DNA of 64,000 nt from Nemopilema nomurai (GCA_003864495.1 ML133499.1:806001-870000), one strand, 5' to 3'; shown: positions 29,001 to 43,600, numbered from the stretch's first letter. The notes: a model not told the origin generated them from the sequence alone. Made by a program: numbers and translations.

Positions 29001-32000
29001 CCGCTGCTAAATAAAGTTCAAATATAAGGCTCCGCTAAGAAATTCTGCGATTTGTCATCTGAGGATACGAGGGTAACTCACCCTTGGGACCTCGTTCTCC
29101 TAGGTCACCTTTCGGTCCGTTTAGTCCCATGAATCCCTGGAGACCCTGCTCTCCCTTTGGTCCAAGAAGTCCCGGGAACCCAATGTACCCAGGTTGACCA
29201 TCAGGGCCAGGCACACGAGCCCCATCCCGGCCTTTGTCTCCTAGCTGTCCTTTTGCACCAACCTCTCCCTGTTCACCCTTCAACCCGTGCAGTCCAGCAA
29301 CGCCCTGGGGTCCAAGAGGGCCTAAAAATTGAAAATGCATCACTAACACGTGGGCATGGATTCAGAGATTTATGACGTAAGATTCAGAGTTGACTCCCTA
29401 AACCTTGAGCGCGTTGTAAATGAACATTAGGTCAAAGTCAAAAGAAACCTTTGCTCCAAGCATCGTTAACGGACAGATACAAAGGACAGAGACAAAGGAC
29501 AAAGACAACGGACAAAGGAAAGAGACAAAGGACAGAGATAACGGACAAAGACAAAGGACAGATACAATTTTCCTTGATTTCTTGACTACCGTAAATCCTC
29601 GAATTGGCCCCCCTCGAAAAACCCCCCCCTCGAATAAGCCCCCACCAAAAAATGTCAAAAATAAATAAGGGGGCTTATTCGAGGATTTGCGGTATCTAGC
29701 GAGCCAAATTAGCTTGCCAAATCAACCATGCACGCACCCATATTCAAAATCTTTTCATGCAAAACAATATATTACAAAGAATGAAGAAATCTGGAAGTGA
29801 CATGCATGTCAAACATGTTTTAATTTTGCCGATTAGCATCGTCTATAAAAAGTACAGACCTCGTGGCCCTGTTTCCCCCTTGTCGCCTGCTGGTCCCTTC
29901 TCCCCCTTTTGCCCAGCTGGGCCCTCTGATCCATTTCGCCCTAATATTGGGTCGGGAGGAGTGAGCAATACTCCATCTCGGCCCTTCTCTCCTTGACGAC
30001 CTTGGTCGCCTTTGTAACCTAGAAATTGAATGTTTTCAATCAATAGATATATAACAGTTTCGTTTAATAATAAATTAGATGGGTCAGTAATGAAAAACAA
30101 CAAATAAAAATAAAATGAGAATCGTATTCAAACAGAACATCATACATTATAAACACTATAATGAATAATGAATATAAGCAATATAATGAATATAATCATA
30201 ATTAAAAACTATTATCACTATTCCCTGATTTGATATAAGACGCTTCTTAGCATGCACTTTTTCACAAAATATTAATGTAAACAATGTAATAATATATGTT
30301 AATATAATCAACATTACTATTTTACTTTCAATATATTCTTACATTTTCTCATAAAGACCCAAGACACAAATTCAAGATTGAAAAAATCTTGTTACAAGCC
30401 CCCTAGTTTCCACAAGGGTCAAAAATAATCATCCGATATAATTTCTTGCATAACAAGAAATCACTTCGATACTCCCAAAGTGCATCTAAGAACAAAACCA
30501 GAGAGCTATCTCCTTAAAAGCAAAAACCGAGGCCGGTATATTACCGGATTGTCCTTTGTACAGCCGGTTGAGAGCGTCTTTTGGCATGCTGCTGTCCTCG
30601 CCATCGAACCCAGGGAAACCCGCTTCTCCGACATCGCCAACTTCTCCTTTGACACCCTTAGGACCTGGCCCTGTGCGGGCGCCTTCGGGAATTACACCCT
30701 TCTCTCCTTTCAAGCCCTCGTAGCCTGATACAATACAAAACAATACATAAATAACGTACAGGTATAAAAGACGTAGATGGAGATGCGACGGCGTCCCTGT
30801 GCAAACCTGCAAACCACTGTGCAAACCATAGCAAGATGCTGGGTTAAATAAGGTGCAGATGGGGCACTAAATTGTGCACTGCTTGGCTGAAAGTTTTCTA
30901 ATTTTTTCAACATTTAAGTCCTATCTAGCACAAAAATGTCCATCTAAAATGGACTGAAAACTGATCAATTCAACAATTCAACATATTTCATTAAATCATG
31001 TGATGATCATGTGATGATCATGTGATGAGCATGTGATGAGCATGTGATGATCATGTGATGAGCATGTGATGATCATGTGATGAGCATGTGATGATCATGT
31101 GATGAGCATGTGATGATCATGTGAGCTGGAGAAAGTATCTAATCAGTTATGCTCAAAAATAAAATGTCTTTCTTCAAGAAATATATATTCGAAAAATCAA
31201 GAAATAAGGACGACATGGATCAAATTCATCACGTACCTTTGGGTCCTCTTAGACCAATTGAGCCAACGTCACCTTGGATACCTTGAACACCCCTGTCACC
31301 TTGTGTGCCTTGGGGACCAGGTTTACCTCCGGGACCACTTTCACCAGCATCACCTTGAAAAAACAAACAGAGTCAAAATAGATAAGGCCCAATTGGAAGG
31401 CGGGAGATAAAAAACAGTACATTAGGCAGGGTACATGCAGCCTTGTTTTCACATGACGCGGTTGCAATTACTACCATCTTCGTGCGAGAAAAAAGGGGCG
31501 AAGAAATGTAAAAAAAGGTCCAAATACATACCGATGTCTCCCGTAACACCCTTGCTACCCTTCTTTCCTGCTGGTCCCTCAATACCATCGTCTCCTTGGA
31601 AACCGGCGCGACCTTCATTACCGACTTGGCCTTTGACCCCTTTGTCTCCAGAGAAACCTTTTGGTCCTGCAGGCCCGGCCTTCCCTTGAGGACCAGGGTC
31701 ACCGGCTGGACCAAACGGCCCACCTATGGAACAAAAGCTATTGCTAAAGAAGCGCCTGCATAGCAACAGAACAAAATAGACAAGCAAGACTCCTCAAATC
31801 TCTTGAAAAAGCAACTATAGCTATAAAACAAAAACTTTCATAAAAACATAAGAACATAAAAATATAAGAGATAAAGGAGTGAGTTCAAAAGGATAATACG
31901 AGTGTTTTTTAACCTCGTTCTCACATCTGCCTCTTCTCGCTCCTGATGGTAATTATTCTTTTACAGAATAATCTTCAGTATGTATAGTTATAGTGTCGTT

Positions 32001-34579
32001 ACATAAACACGAAGATACACATAAAACAAGAGAGTCTTTTTCACAAATCCTTTGCAATTAGATGCTTGTGGACTTCAAGCTGCCATCACTAGAGGAGAGG
32101 GGCGAAAGGGTGGTTGTGTTGTATGGAAATTGTTAAATGACGAAGTCAAACGCATGCGCACCTGTGCAAATGAGAGCAGAGGCAACCTCAGATGAAATCT
32201 CCTTTATCAGGCGGTCGAAATCGGCCGCAAAAAAGACGAACGAAGACTTGGAAACTATTTCATTTAACTGCAGAAGGTCAATCTCCGGGCCAATGCCAAC
32301 AGACAGTATCTCAACGTCTTCGCCTCGAAGTTCCCTCGCGGCTTGAGTGACGTCAACGGACCCAGGCTCCACGGATTGTTGGCCATCAGTGAGAAGAATG
32401 ACAACCTAGCGAGAATGGCAAAGAGATACGTCATGTTTGACCTACGAGTTTCACGTGGTCCATAAACAGTGTTTAAGGTGTATAGGAACAGCTGATACAA
32501 CAGCTATGGAAGATCCATCAAGCTTCTCTACTCATTTTCCTGTGACGAAAGTTTACCGTGTTTTCCTGTATCCATGAGCTCTATGTGATTTATAACAATA
32601 TAGAGAATGCTTAAGGCACAAGGAAAGCGGCCAGCTACGGCTAAACGTGTCTAAAGATTCCATTCTTTAACTCTGTCTTGCTGAGTCTCAGGTGAACAAC
32701 TTGGTCCGTCTACAGTGAAATTTGGTCCGTATATATTGAATGTTTCATCCGAATACGGTAAATGTTTGGTCCGAATACTATCAAGGTTGGTCCGAACGCA
32801 GTTAAGTTTGGTTCGTATACGGTAACGAACAAATGCCTTTTCAGCGCTGTATCATTCTGAGCCAACGGATTCTGTATTAATTGGCTAATTCCTTTCCACA
32901 TCGCCTTGAACTCAAGCGAACATTGGCATGATGAATGAGCGCCCAAACAACTCTTGTACCACGTCATCTTTAGTTATACATACCAGTTATTGCATGGTGT
33001 AAACCAATAATTTGAAAAAACTTACTTTTCTTGAATAGGGCCTAGCCCCGTTAGCTGTAGTAAACATTTGATTCTTAGCCAGGATCAAGGCGCGATCAAT
33101 CCTTGTGTTAGATGACTCGTAGGGGATTTCATCAACTGCACTCTTTAAGCTCTCCTTATCGAAGTATTGATCAAACTTGACATGAATGACTGCATTTTTG
33201 CTATATGCCATCACGCTCACGCGGGTCTGCCTCCTATTAATGAGCTGTTTGTCGATGACGCTTTTGACGAAGGCCTTCTCTTTGTCATAGTTGTCAATGT
33301 ACAGGGAGCCGGAGGCGTCCATCAGGAATGCCAGGTCTAGAGGTATCTCGTTGATTCTAGCATCAGGAGGGCAGCCTGAAAAAATATTCTTGTTTATCTC
33401 TCTGAAAGGCGAGCCATAGAAAATAGAAAAGGGAAAACTTTTTCTGACTTTTGATGGCAAGATGGCATCAAAATTAGATTGATCCAAATTTTAGACACTA
33501 TTCAACGTCTGTTTTTACTGTATATTTCCGAGAATTGTTGCCCCCTGGAATCTAATTCTATTTACAATAATACCCCCCTTCCCTAAAAAGTAAATGAAGA
33601 ACCATTCAATAGATCTTAAGGGGTGTTCCTCTTTTCCTGTTATCCCGATAACATAAATTTGGGACATCAACAAAACAATAAATTGATATAAAATAAACAT
33701 TTATTTCTCCAAACAGCTATACTACCAGCAATACCAAGAACGGTGCCAAGCTAAAAAGTTAAATCACCTGGCAATCCTGGCAGTCCCTTGACACCAATGA
33801 AACCTTTTTCTCCCTTGTTACCTATCGAGTTGAAAGTAGCCGGCCTGCCTGCTTCTCCGATGCCTCCTTTCAAACCTGGGTCTCCAAGAGGTCCTTTTCC
33901 TCCCTTGGGTCCAGCTGGTCCTAGAAATCCCTTCTCTCCCTTCTTACCAACAGCACCAACGCTTCCCTTTTCACCTTAAAAAGTAAAACAAACCACATAA
34001 TATATTGTTCTTCTTGCATAACGGCCTAGTTATGTGCAGACTCGAGCCTCGGAAGGGAAACACAGTGTAGAATAAAAACGAGGCTGTGCAGGGGTTAAAA
34101 GAACTTACCACGACAGCCGATATCGTTCAGTTCCACTAGCTCTTCTTCGATTCTGGCATTCAGCGACTCAAAGTCAGTCTTCAGGAAGAGGTGATGATCG
34201 ACATCGACCATTCTGCGCAGCTGCAGTCGGTCAACTTCAGCACCGACACCAATGACATATACGCGAATTCCTCTGTTTCGAAGATTATTTGCCAGTGCGG
34301 ATAAATCATACGTCCTATCGCCAGGTGGTTTAGTTGACTGTTGGCCATCGGTGAGTAAGAGCACAGCCTAAATTGAAACATTTCATCAATGAATCGGATC
34401 GGATCGTAATAGAAACACTGGTGATTCAGCAAAACCAGGAGAAAGAGTTTGGACTCTTGGCAGGCAAATGAACAAGGTTATCTCAAGTCTTTTTCGAAAG
34501 AGCAAAGGCCTTAACCATAATAAACTGTGATTATCGGCTTTGATATTTTCTATTACACGAGTGTAGGTTATGAACAGTA

Positions 34580-34615
<36 letters not shown>

Positions 34616-37600
34616 CGAATGTTTTAACAGGATGACCTATCAGTACAATACATACTGTTATCATTAGGGTCCTGACACACACACGATGTCTATTTTAAGA
34701 ACAAGTCTCGGTAACATGTTATGAATATTGTAAATAGGGTTTTATAGGTTAACTTAATAAATAGCTATCATCTAGTACTTTTTGTAAGTGATGCTATAAC
34801 TTTAGGATCCCTTGAAATCAACCTGTTAAAGGGCAACCCTCCTTGAAGGAATTAAATTTGAAATATGAAATGAAAATGATGAGAGCATACCCTGAAGGCA
34901 TCCGCCCTGGCATTGTTGGATGTAGTGAAAACATTCCTATCTGCCGCAAGGAGAGCGTTGTCGATGTACGTGAATCGCTCGCTTCGATAAGGAATGGCAT
35001 CGATGGCATCGGACAAAGCTTGCTTGTTGGTATACCTTGTAAAATCGAATTCCGTTTTCAAGCTTTCGCCATACGTTACGACAGAAACATGTGTGTTCTG
35101 GGGGCTGACATCGAAAGCGTTCGTAACTAATTTGACGAAGTCTTTCGTCTTCTTGAAATTGTCTTTTCCCAAACTGGAAGAGGAGTCCAAGAAGAATGCC
35201 AGGTCTGTCCTAAGAACTTCGCGGCAAACTGAAATGAAGAAACTTCACCGTGAAGTAAGGAAATTTTGTTTCTTCTTCGCAAAAATTAAGCTTTTTAAAC
35301 AAACAACAGTCTTTGAGGCTACAGAAACATGCCCACTATGGATATCTTACCCCAGCAATTTTGTTCTTCTTCAAACTTAGAATTCCTCATCAGAATAATA
35401 CGTATCTTATCAGTACGTCGAAAAAGGTGAAAACAAATGCGACAACATTATAACAAAACTTGAATGGTAAAAATTAGGTTAGCTAGCGCCCAAAAGTGAA
35501 CACAAAATTCAAGCATAAATCAAACAATAAAGCAATTGTTCGATGGAAGGAGCGATAGTTTAGCGACGATTCTAGAGGTCTTGGGATTTAGGGTGTGGAT
35601 TTCGGAGATGTTAGAGTTAGTACATCAATCTTCAAATCGAAAAAGAATATTCTCAAATGAAAACAGAAATATTCCAGAGATGCAAGAGGCAGACTTACGC
35701 TTCTCGCCGGATTTTCCTTTTGGACCGGCAAGTCCGGGAAATCCTTTCGGTCCAAGCGGTGCTGAAGTGGCCGGTTTACCAGGGTCTCCTGTTTGACCCT
35801 TTAGCCCAGGAAGGCCTGAATCTCCTGTGTCACCTTTAGCTCCTAGAAATTCAAAGCACCGACAGTAAAACACCAATGAATAAACAATTGGTCCGGTGAC
35901 GCGGACAAGAAAACCGGACACCTGGTCCTATGACCCGGACAATGAGCTGGGCTTCTGGTCCTGTGACCCGGACAAGGAACCGGGCATCTGGTCTTGCAAT
36001 CTCGGCAAGGGCGTCTGGCTCTATGACCTAGACAAGGAACCGGCTCTACAGAATGTCATTTTCATTCCACCTTACGAAAATGAAAAAAGGCAAAACAGAG
36101 CTTCAATAAGACATACTAAAAAATAGCACTTGTAAAACACATTTACCTGGTGCTCCTGGGAATCCCATCAAGCCTTGGCGTCCCGGCAGTCCAAGGATGC
36201 CTTCTCCCTGGGTACCCTTTTGTCCCTTTTGTCCACGAGGACCACTCTCCCCCATAAACGAGACACCTTTTGGGCCTCTTCTGCCTGGTGGCCCTACTGG
36301 TCCAGCTGCTCCAATATCACCTGGTTCGCCACCTTCACCCCTTTCACCTAAAGAAGAACCGCACGGCGTTAAGGAGATTCACGGGTATTTACCGTATTAT
36401 TAACATTGAACTATGATCTTTGAACTATGATCTTTGAACTATGATCTATGAACTATGATCTATGATCTCTGAACTATGATCTTTGAACTATGATCTTTGA
36501 ACTATGAATATCTATGACCATGTGCATCTCTCCAACTTAATGTAAAACAATCCATTCGACAGTACCAATAGTACTGCTAAACTTTTTAAGGTAGAGTCAC
36601 AAAACATTACCTAGAAATAAGTTATATTTGCTAAGCTTTATCAGCGTTATCTGATAATTAGCACAAGCCTCTTGTGTAGTAGTGATTGCTTAGAATGAAA
36701 TGCAATATTCTTGGTGGATAGAAAATAACTGTAAGAGAGAATAGAGGTGGAAGTAAATGCTCAAAAAACATTCTGGCTAACCTTTCTGGGATGCACATCC
36801 CACTTGAAGCGCAGCACTGACTGCCGAAAAGCGATTGAAAAGGTCGTTGAAGTTCTTTGCTTCTACAACGTCAGAGGTACTTGAAGCGACTTGGGACAAA
36901 AGGTTCCAGTCGATTTCCGGTCCGCCAGCCAAGACGTAAATTCTCATTCCCAGATTCTTCAGTCCAGCAGCGGTTTTGATTGGGGATTCCATGTTCTCTG
37001 CGGTGCTTTGGTAGCCGTCCGTCAGAAGAACTATTATCTGGGAATCACCAAAGAAGGATTCTCACAAGTCACGTTATAACAACAACTCATAACAACTTGA
37101 TCGGTTCAAAACAGGAAGGCAAAGCCAGATGAGAACAAAATCTAACATTTCTAAAGTTGATGCGTGGTGTTCCATGTGACGTTGTTGTATGTGATGTGTG
37201 GTGTTGTATGTGATTTTACATGTTATGTTATGAATTTGTTGTATGTGGTATGCGGTGACAATGTCCTGCTACATGAGGTCGAGCATAGTTTCACCGTATG
37301 CTATACATCATACCAATGTCTTTACCTTCTTTGCGTACTTCTCTGCAGACTGTTAAGTTTGAGCTGAAGAAGCTCTGGATTAATTTGAAAACGTAGGTAA
37401 GCAATAATACAAAGATTGTTATGGATCAATATGTATAAGAAAACTCAAGGCTTGGGATGTTCACACATGTATAAGGCCGGGTGAAGATCAGAGCAAACCT
37501 ACCTTCTTGGAATCACTCCTTGCACCATTGGCAACTGTGAACAGGTTATCTCTTGCCATTTTCAAAGCGAGGTCGATTCTTGAGCCTCCTTTTGCAAATG

Positions 37601-40600
37601 GAATGCTATCGATCGAAGTATACAGGTCCTCATTTGTGAAGTAATCATTGAGGTTGGCTTCAATCTTTGCCGTGTCACTGTATCGAACGATTCCAATTCG
37701 GTTTCCTTCGATTGAGACTGGGTATATCACTTTGATTATCTCCTTCATGATTTTCTTCTGGGCCATGAAATTTTCCTCTAACAGCGAAGCGGAACTATCA
37801 ACAAGGAAAGCGATATCTCGCGTCTGATCTACCAGCTTTCCACTATCACAACCTGAAATTTAAAAAGCAAATGTTGAGGTAGTTATCACGTCAAGGATAG
37901 AACACCACCCTTAATTGCTAGCAATGTCGAATCCTCCGCAGATCTATAGGACGGACAAACATCATTCAACCTAATCGAGCAGGGGAAAATTTCATTTTGA
38001 AGGCGACGATAACATGTATATTCCATCTTGTTATTTGACAAATCTGAGTTACCAAATCTGAGTTAGTCTTTTCAAATAAAAAACAAAGAATGACAAATTC
38101 GGACACTAAAGTATTTCTTTCGCAATTAAAATAAGGACGTGTAAAATTTTCATCGTTTCAAGGAGGGCAAACCCCTCTCTGGTTTATAAACTATTAAAAC
38201 TGATAATCAGAAATGAAGTTAGCAAATCATATCATATCCAAAACCTCAAATGCAATTATTTGAAAAAACATCAGAGCCAAACTAGGTAGTTTTATTATTC
38301 CTTGCACGCGAATACAATCTGCAAAAACTTACTGCTTTTTCCTTTAATTCCAGTTGGCCCCTTGTTTCCAGCCAAGCCAGTTTTTCCTCGGTCACCTATC
38401 TCACCCTGTGGCCCAGGGTCACCTATGCCCCCCTTTGGACCTCTGACTCCCTTTTCACCTTTGGACCGAGTCACGCCAGGGTTTTCTGCATACGAGAAAT
38501 TATGTGTTAAAAGGGAGATATTCGTTTTGCAATATACAACAATTGTTGCAAAGCACTTAAAAGAGTATTTAAGAATAAAAATCGTTACAAAATACCTATA
38601 AAACTATTGATAAAAACTATGGCAAAACACGTAGAAACTGTTAAAGAAAAAAGAGCACCACACAAGCCATGTCCCAGTCGCATTAAATCAGAGTCAAAAA
38701 GATTTAAAATTTCTGACCAAAGCAATATGAAACCCTCTAGGAACCTTAAAACGAGCTTCGAATGTAAGCAAATATAACCACTGTGTCGAGTAAATCTTTC
38801 CAAAAGACTTAACATGGCATATAATCAGATGAAAGGACATTAATCTTTGGCTCATACCTTGAAGAAGTGACAAGACATCCGATGCATCGTCGCCTTTATC
38901 CCAACTATACCCTTGGGACCTGTATCCCCACGCTGGCCCCCGGTGCCTTGCTCCCCAGGGTCACCGTCATCTCCAACGTCTCCTACAGCACCCTTTGCAC
39001 CCTTTGAGATGTTATCTTGAATAAGAGAAATTCATCGAATAAACAACTTGGTTGTAAATACTTGTTTTATAACTTTGTCTGAAATTCAGCAGTTTGTTTA
39101 TAGTGCCAATATCTCTCCTTCAATCTTCTAAAAAACTCTAAACTTCATATGGTTTATATATGTTAGTTAAAGTAATAAACATTAAAATAGAAAGCCAAAC
39201 TCTCATTTAAAGCTCATACATGAAGGGAAAGATACAAATTTCATAATATTAAAATACGGATATCTTCGTAAACGGGAGTCTTAGATGAAAGCCACTTCCT
39301 ATTTTTTGAGTGAATATGAACTAAGTTCCATGTTCAAGCAACTTTTTACCAGTGAAATTACAAAAGAAGGTTCTGAAAATGCCTTTGAAAAAAGCAAACA
39401 TTTTTCGACATACTAAAAGCTTTTTCGTCTGACACTCCTCAGAGCTTAAAACGTCAGAATAAGGTTCCGAAAGAACACGATGAAAAATATATAACCAGTT
39501 GCGGTTCGGAATAAGCCAAACAGAAAGACGCAAGCAAAAGACCGGTATAGTTGACCAATCAGTGCCGCGAGCCTAAAGAAAAATTACCAATGGAGTCCAA
39601 GAAGGTTCTCTTAACTAGGGCGCTGTAAACGAATACAAGGTTTAGACAAAAAAATTTTGCGTGGTTGGGAATCCAATAAAAAAGAACATTTGAGTAATGT
39701 TTCTAATGCGTACGAATCTACTGTCTTTGTTATGGTTCTTTTGATTTTGCTTATACCTGGCTACCAAGCATAGTAAGAGACTTGATGTATTTCGCCACCT
39801 TCCATTATTACCATTGCAAATTAATATGACAGTTGGAAGGAAATCAACAAAACCTAACGACTTAACAAAGAACTCACAAAGCCGAAGCGCATCCAAAGCA
39901 GGCCCAGTGCCTTCCCTTCCCTTTTCGCCCGACTGACCAGGTAGGCCAAATTCGCCTGGTTCTCCAGGATCCCCAACATCACCCTTTGAGCCCCTTCGCC
40001 CAGTGATGGTGTCCCCAGTTTCACCACGCGGTCCCTTTGCCCCATCAGGTGCGTTCCTTCCACGGTCACCAGTAACACCACGCTCACCCTTTTAGAAATA
40101 AAGAATTTTTCTACATTTCAAACATCACTATAAAAGCTTATTAAACACCAAACCTTAAGACTGTATTATGCACGCACTAACAGATAGTGGCATAATCGAT
40201 AACTGCACAGTGGCGAAATTAGTCAAATCAATTAGCACTTGTATAAAACAAAAAGGTAAGCATACAGGATGAATAAACTTTGAAAATTATTTTACTGGAA
40301 ACTAGAACATTCCGCTGAAACGAATGATGCAAGTTAATGTATGAATCGAACAGTTAGTCACAACGCACCCTTCCTGGGCTAAGTCCATCGATACCCCGCT
40401 GCCCCTTTTCTCCCCTTGGGCCTTCGGGTCCGATGACTCCTTGCTTGCCCATTCTTCCAGCTTGACCTTTATCACCAACATCCCCCCTGTCGCCACCGAT
40501 AATACTTGGCTGATCTGCTGTTTCTCCTTTCTGTCCAGGGTCACCCCTGTTGCCTGGTTGACCTTGATTTCCCTAGACAAACGTGTCATAATGCTCTTAC

Positions 40601-43600
40601 TGCTTTGAACGGTAACAACAATGAAAATCAATGACACGAGTCCTTACTAGAATCTTGATAAATCTTGATAAAGTTTGGTTAACCAAGCTTAAAGGAATGT
40701 CCCCAGGAAAGAAAATACCCCCATGGTTTCGATAGCATCGACATTGGATTCTTCTGAAAACCTTCTTTAACAGGGATCATAAAGAATCCAACATTCTTAT
40801 CAGAGCATGCATTAGCACAGTCTAGGAAAACACAGTTCTAGTTTTGTATATTTATCAATGAAAGGTGCATTCAATAATAAATTGTAAACATACTTAATTT
40901 GAAACATTTAGTCCAAGTTAGATATCGACCAACTGTTATTCGACGACAGACAAACCCCGTCAGGGCTTCTAGGTATATCGCAGTACATTGCAATGCATTG
41001 AGCAAGCATTCGTTCAAGGCAATCAGTACAAACAGATTCTAGGCCCTACGGTGAAAAACCAAAGATGCACTTTATAAGAAAGCCAGCATCATACGCATTT
41101 ACCTGTTCTCCAAAAGGACCGGCGTCTCCAGCGATGCCTTTTTTCCCATCCCCTCCTTTATCTCCCTGAATTCCCGGTGCCCCCTTCGGGCCCGCCTCGC
41201 CAACCTTTCCGGGAAATCCAAGGTCTCCGGTGCTTCCCTGTTCACCAGCTGGGCAGGTCGGACACTTGTCTTTGAAACCTGGTAACAAATTCGGACTGAG
41301 ATTTGAAGGATTGTGGATGCAGCGGTGACAAGGATCTATTTGGCTTTGGGCGGGGAGATTTTCAAACGAAATATGGCTCTCTCTAAAACTATGTCTTGAC
41401 TCAATATATAAGAAGCTGTTCTTAGCCCAGTTATGAATAACATCTTGCATAATACAATCTTTCATTGTCCTTTATTCTAGTCATACTTGGTTCAAAGTAA
41501 TGAGATTAATTGTCCCGCATGAAGTAGCGGAATACGATCTGCAAGCTATTTTGCAGTTCAGAGAACTTGAATAAAAAGGCAAAACAGAACATGGGAGTGT
41601 TTTTGTAACTTAAGCGAAGCAACTTGAGTAGCGGAACACGGCCATCAAATGTTTCAGCGTTTATAAATCTTTCATAAGTGGCGGACCAAAAAGTATTCGT
41701 AAATGTCTCTAGAGATTTCCTAAACTTTAGAATACTCACCCTTGAGACCCGGCGGTCCTCTTTGTCCCAAATCTCCCGTCTCACCAGTTGGTCCCGGTGG
41801 ACCACGCACTCCGCGAGATCCCTTCGGACATTCTCCACCACGACAGAGAGTTTTTACCGTTATGTTCTTCCCTGAAACACAAATCACATGGAAATGTCAC
41901 TAACTAGGCACTTCGCAACTCGTAAAAGACTTCTGTCAATCATAATTCTGGTTTGCAAGAAGAGCGCTAGAACAAACATTGAACAATTGACGAAGAAGAT
42001 GCTCTCTTGTTGCAGCATTTGTTTCTTACTATCTGTGGAACGCTTTGCACCTACAGCATACAAAGACTAGGCAAGCAAGTAGTAGAACTCTGCAGCTTGC
42101 TGATACCTAAGCCCGTGTTTAGAAAGCCACGTACCTCTTTGTCCTGGTGGTCCCGGGTCTCCAATTGGCCCCGGCAGTCCCTTTTTACCTGGTGGACCCA
42201 TCATACCATCTATGCCATTAACAACGGGAGGAGTTCTTCCGGGCTCTCCCACTGGACCCGGACTTCCTTCCGGACCTTGGGGTCCCATCTTTCCAATCAT
42301 TCCGGGCACACCTGAAAGGGAATGACATCCGTGAAAAGTATTTATCGCTTTTTTCATCGATGATTCTTATCAAGGTTTTCAGGGTTAAATGGTACGCCTT
42401 CTGCTAAGATTGGTTCTAGCCTAACTAATGCTGCTATCAAAAAGTTCATTAGCTACGAAAACATCGAAACATCGAAACAATCTAAAATCCATTTAACAGC
42501 TACCTTTAGCCTTCCTTAGTGTTAAAGACGCGGGTAACAACGACAAAGAGCTCACAAATTGCCCATTAATTTCTTTCCTTGGAATGTCAAGGGTCAAAGA
42601 GACGAACCTTCACTTCCCGGATTGCCTCTAGGTCCGGGTGGACCCGGGTCTCCTGTTTGTCCGGTTTCTCCCGGGGTCACCATTCCATCTTTGCCGCGTA
42701 GACCTGTAGGCCCTTTATCTCCGAAGGGTCCTCTCGAACCAACTTCTCCCTTGGGTCCCTGCGCTCCTTTCAAACCTTTATCCCCTCTTCTCGCTTCCTA
42801 TATAATATAATACCGATTTATCACGCCAATGGAAAAAGACTAGAACAAGTAAACAATAAAAAGGACAAATATTAAATGTTTTGATGACTTTGTTGCAAGC
42901 GAAATGATTGAATTTCACCAGGCACTCCATTTTGAACATTGAAAATTACTTACGAAACTTTCTTAATCCGAAAGTATTGATAGGAGTGGGACGTTTAGTT
43001 GTTGTATACTTCATTAATACATATAATACAAAGAAATAAATTAAACTGAAATAATTTTATCCTGAATGAACAGAAATTCAACACTCAGTCTAAAACTTTT
43101 CTCATGTCTAGTAGGCGGCCATTTGATTTCTAACTTCCCAGGCCCAAGCGCGCGAATCTACATCACGTGATAATAACGCAGGTAAATTTGTGTCTCCACT
43201 ACAAGTGAAAAGTATACAGAGGAAGTATAGACATGTGTATTTCTCTTAAATCAGAGCACGGAGAAAGGGGTGATGGGGGTTGTGGGTAAGAGGGTGAAGT
43301 ATTGGCCCCCCATGTCTCGAGCTCCCTGGTCTTCGATTGTTGCATTTGTCTCAAACAGTTGGCACAAAAAGTCTGTTGGAAATATAAAACATTGAAGTGC
43401 TTACCACAGCTGGGTCACCAGTTACACCTCTTGGCCCAACAGGTCCTTCAGCTCCAGCGCGTCCCTAAATTGGACAGAATAGTGCCATGAAATAAGATCA
43501 CTTAGAGCACAAACAATATATAAATAGTTAGGATATTATAAAGTAGAAAACACATCACGTTGGAAGAAAAAAGGAACTAGAAACAATACAAAATATTCCG

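Noticed and set aside
29398..29668. Open frames with [13 protein letters not shown] or GQRQRT-like repeats
   Set aside because: They arise from the 12-13-bp minisatellite and adjacent fold-back element.
30997..31124. CRISPR-like regular repeat
   Set aside because: Direct tandem units of 11 bp with no spacers, in an animal intron.
25687..37852. Possibility that the vWA-containing part and the NC1-containing part are two neighbouring genes
   Set aside because: Splice phases and split Gly codons join vWA6 to the last helix block and that to NC1, and no signal peptide or stop lies between. RNA evidence would still be welcome.
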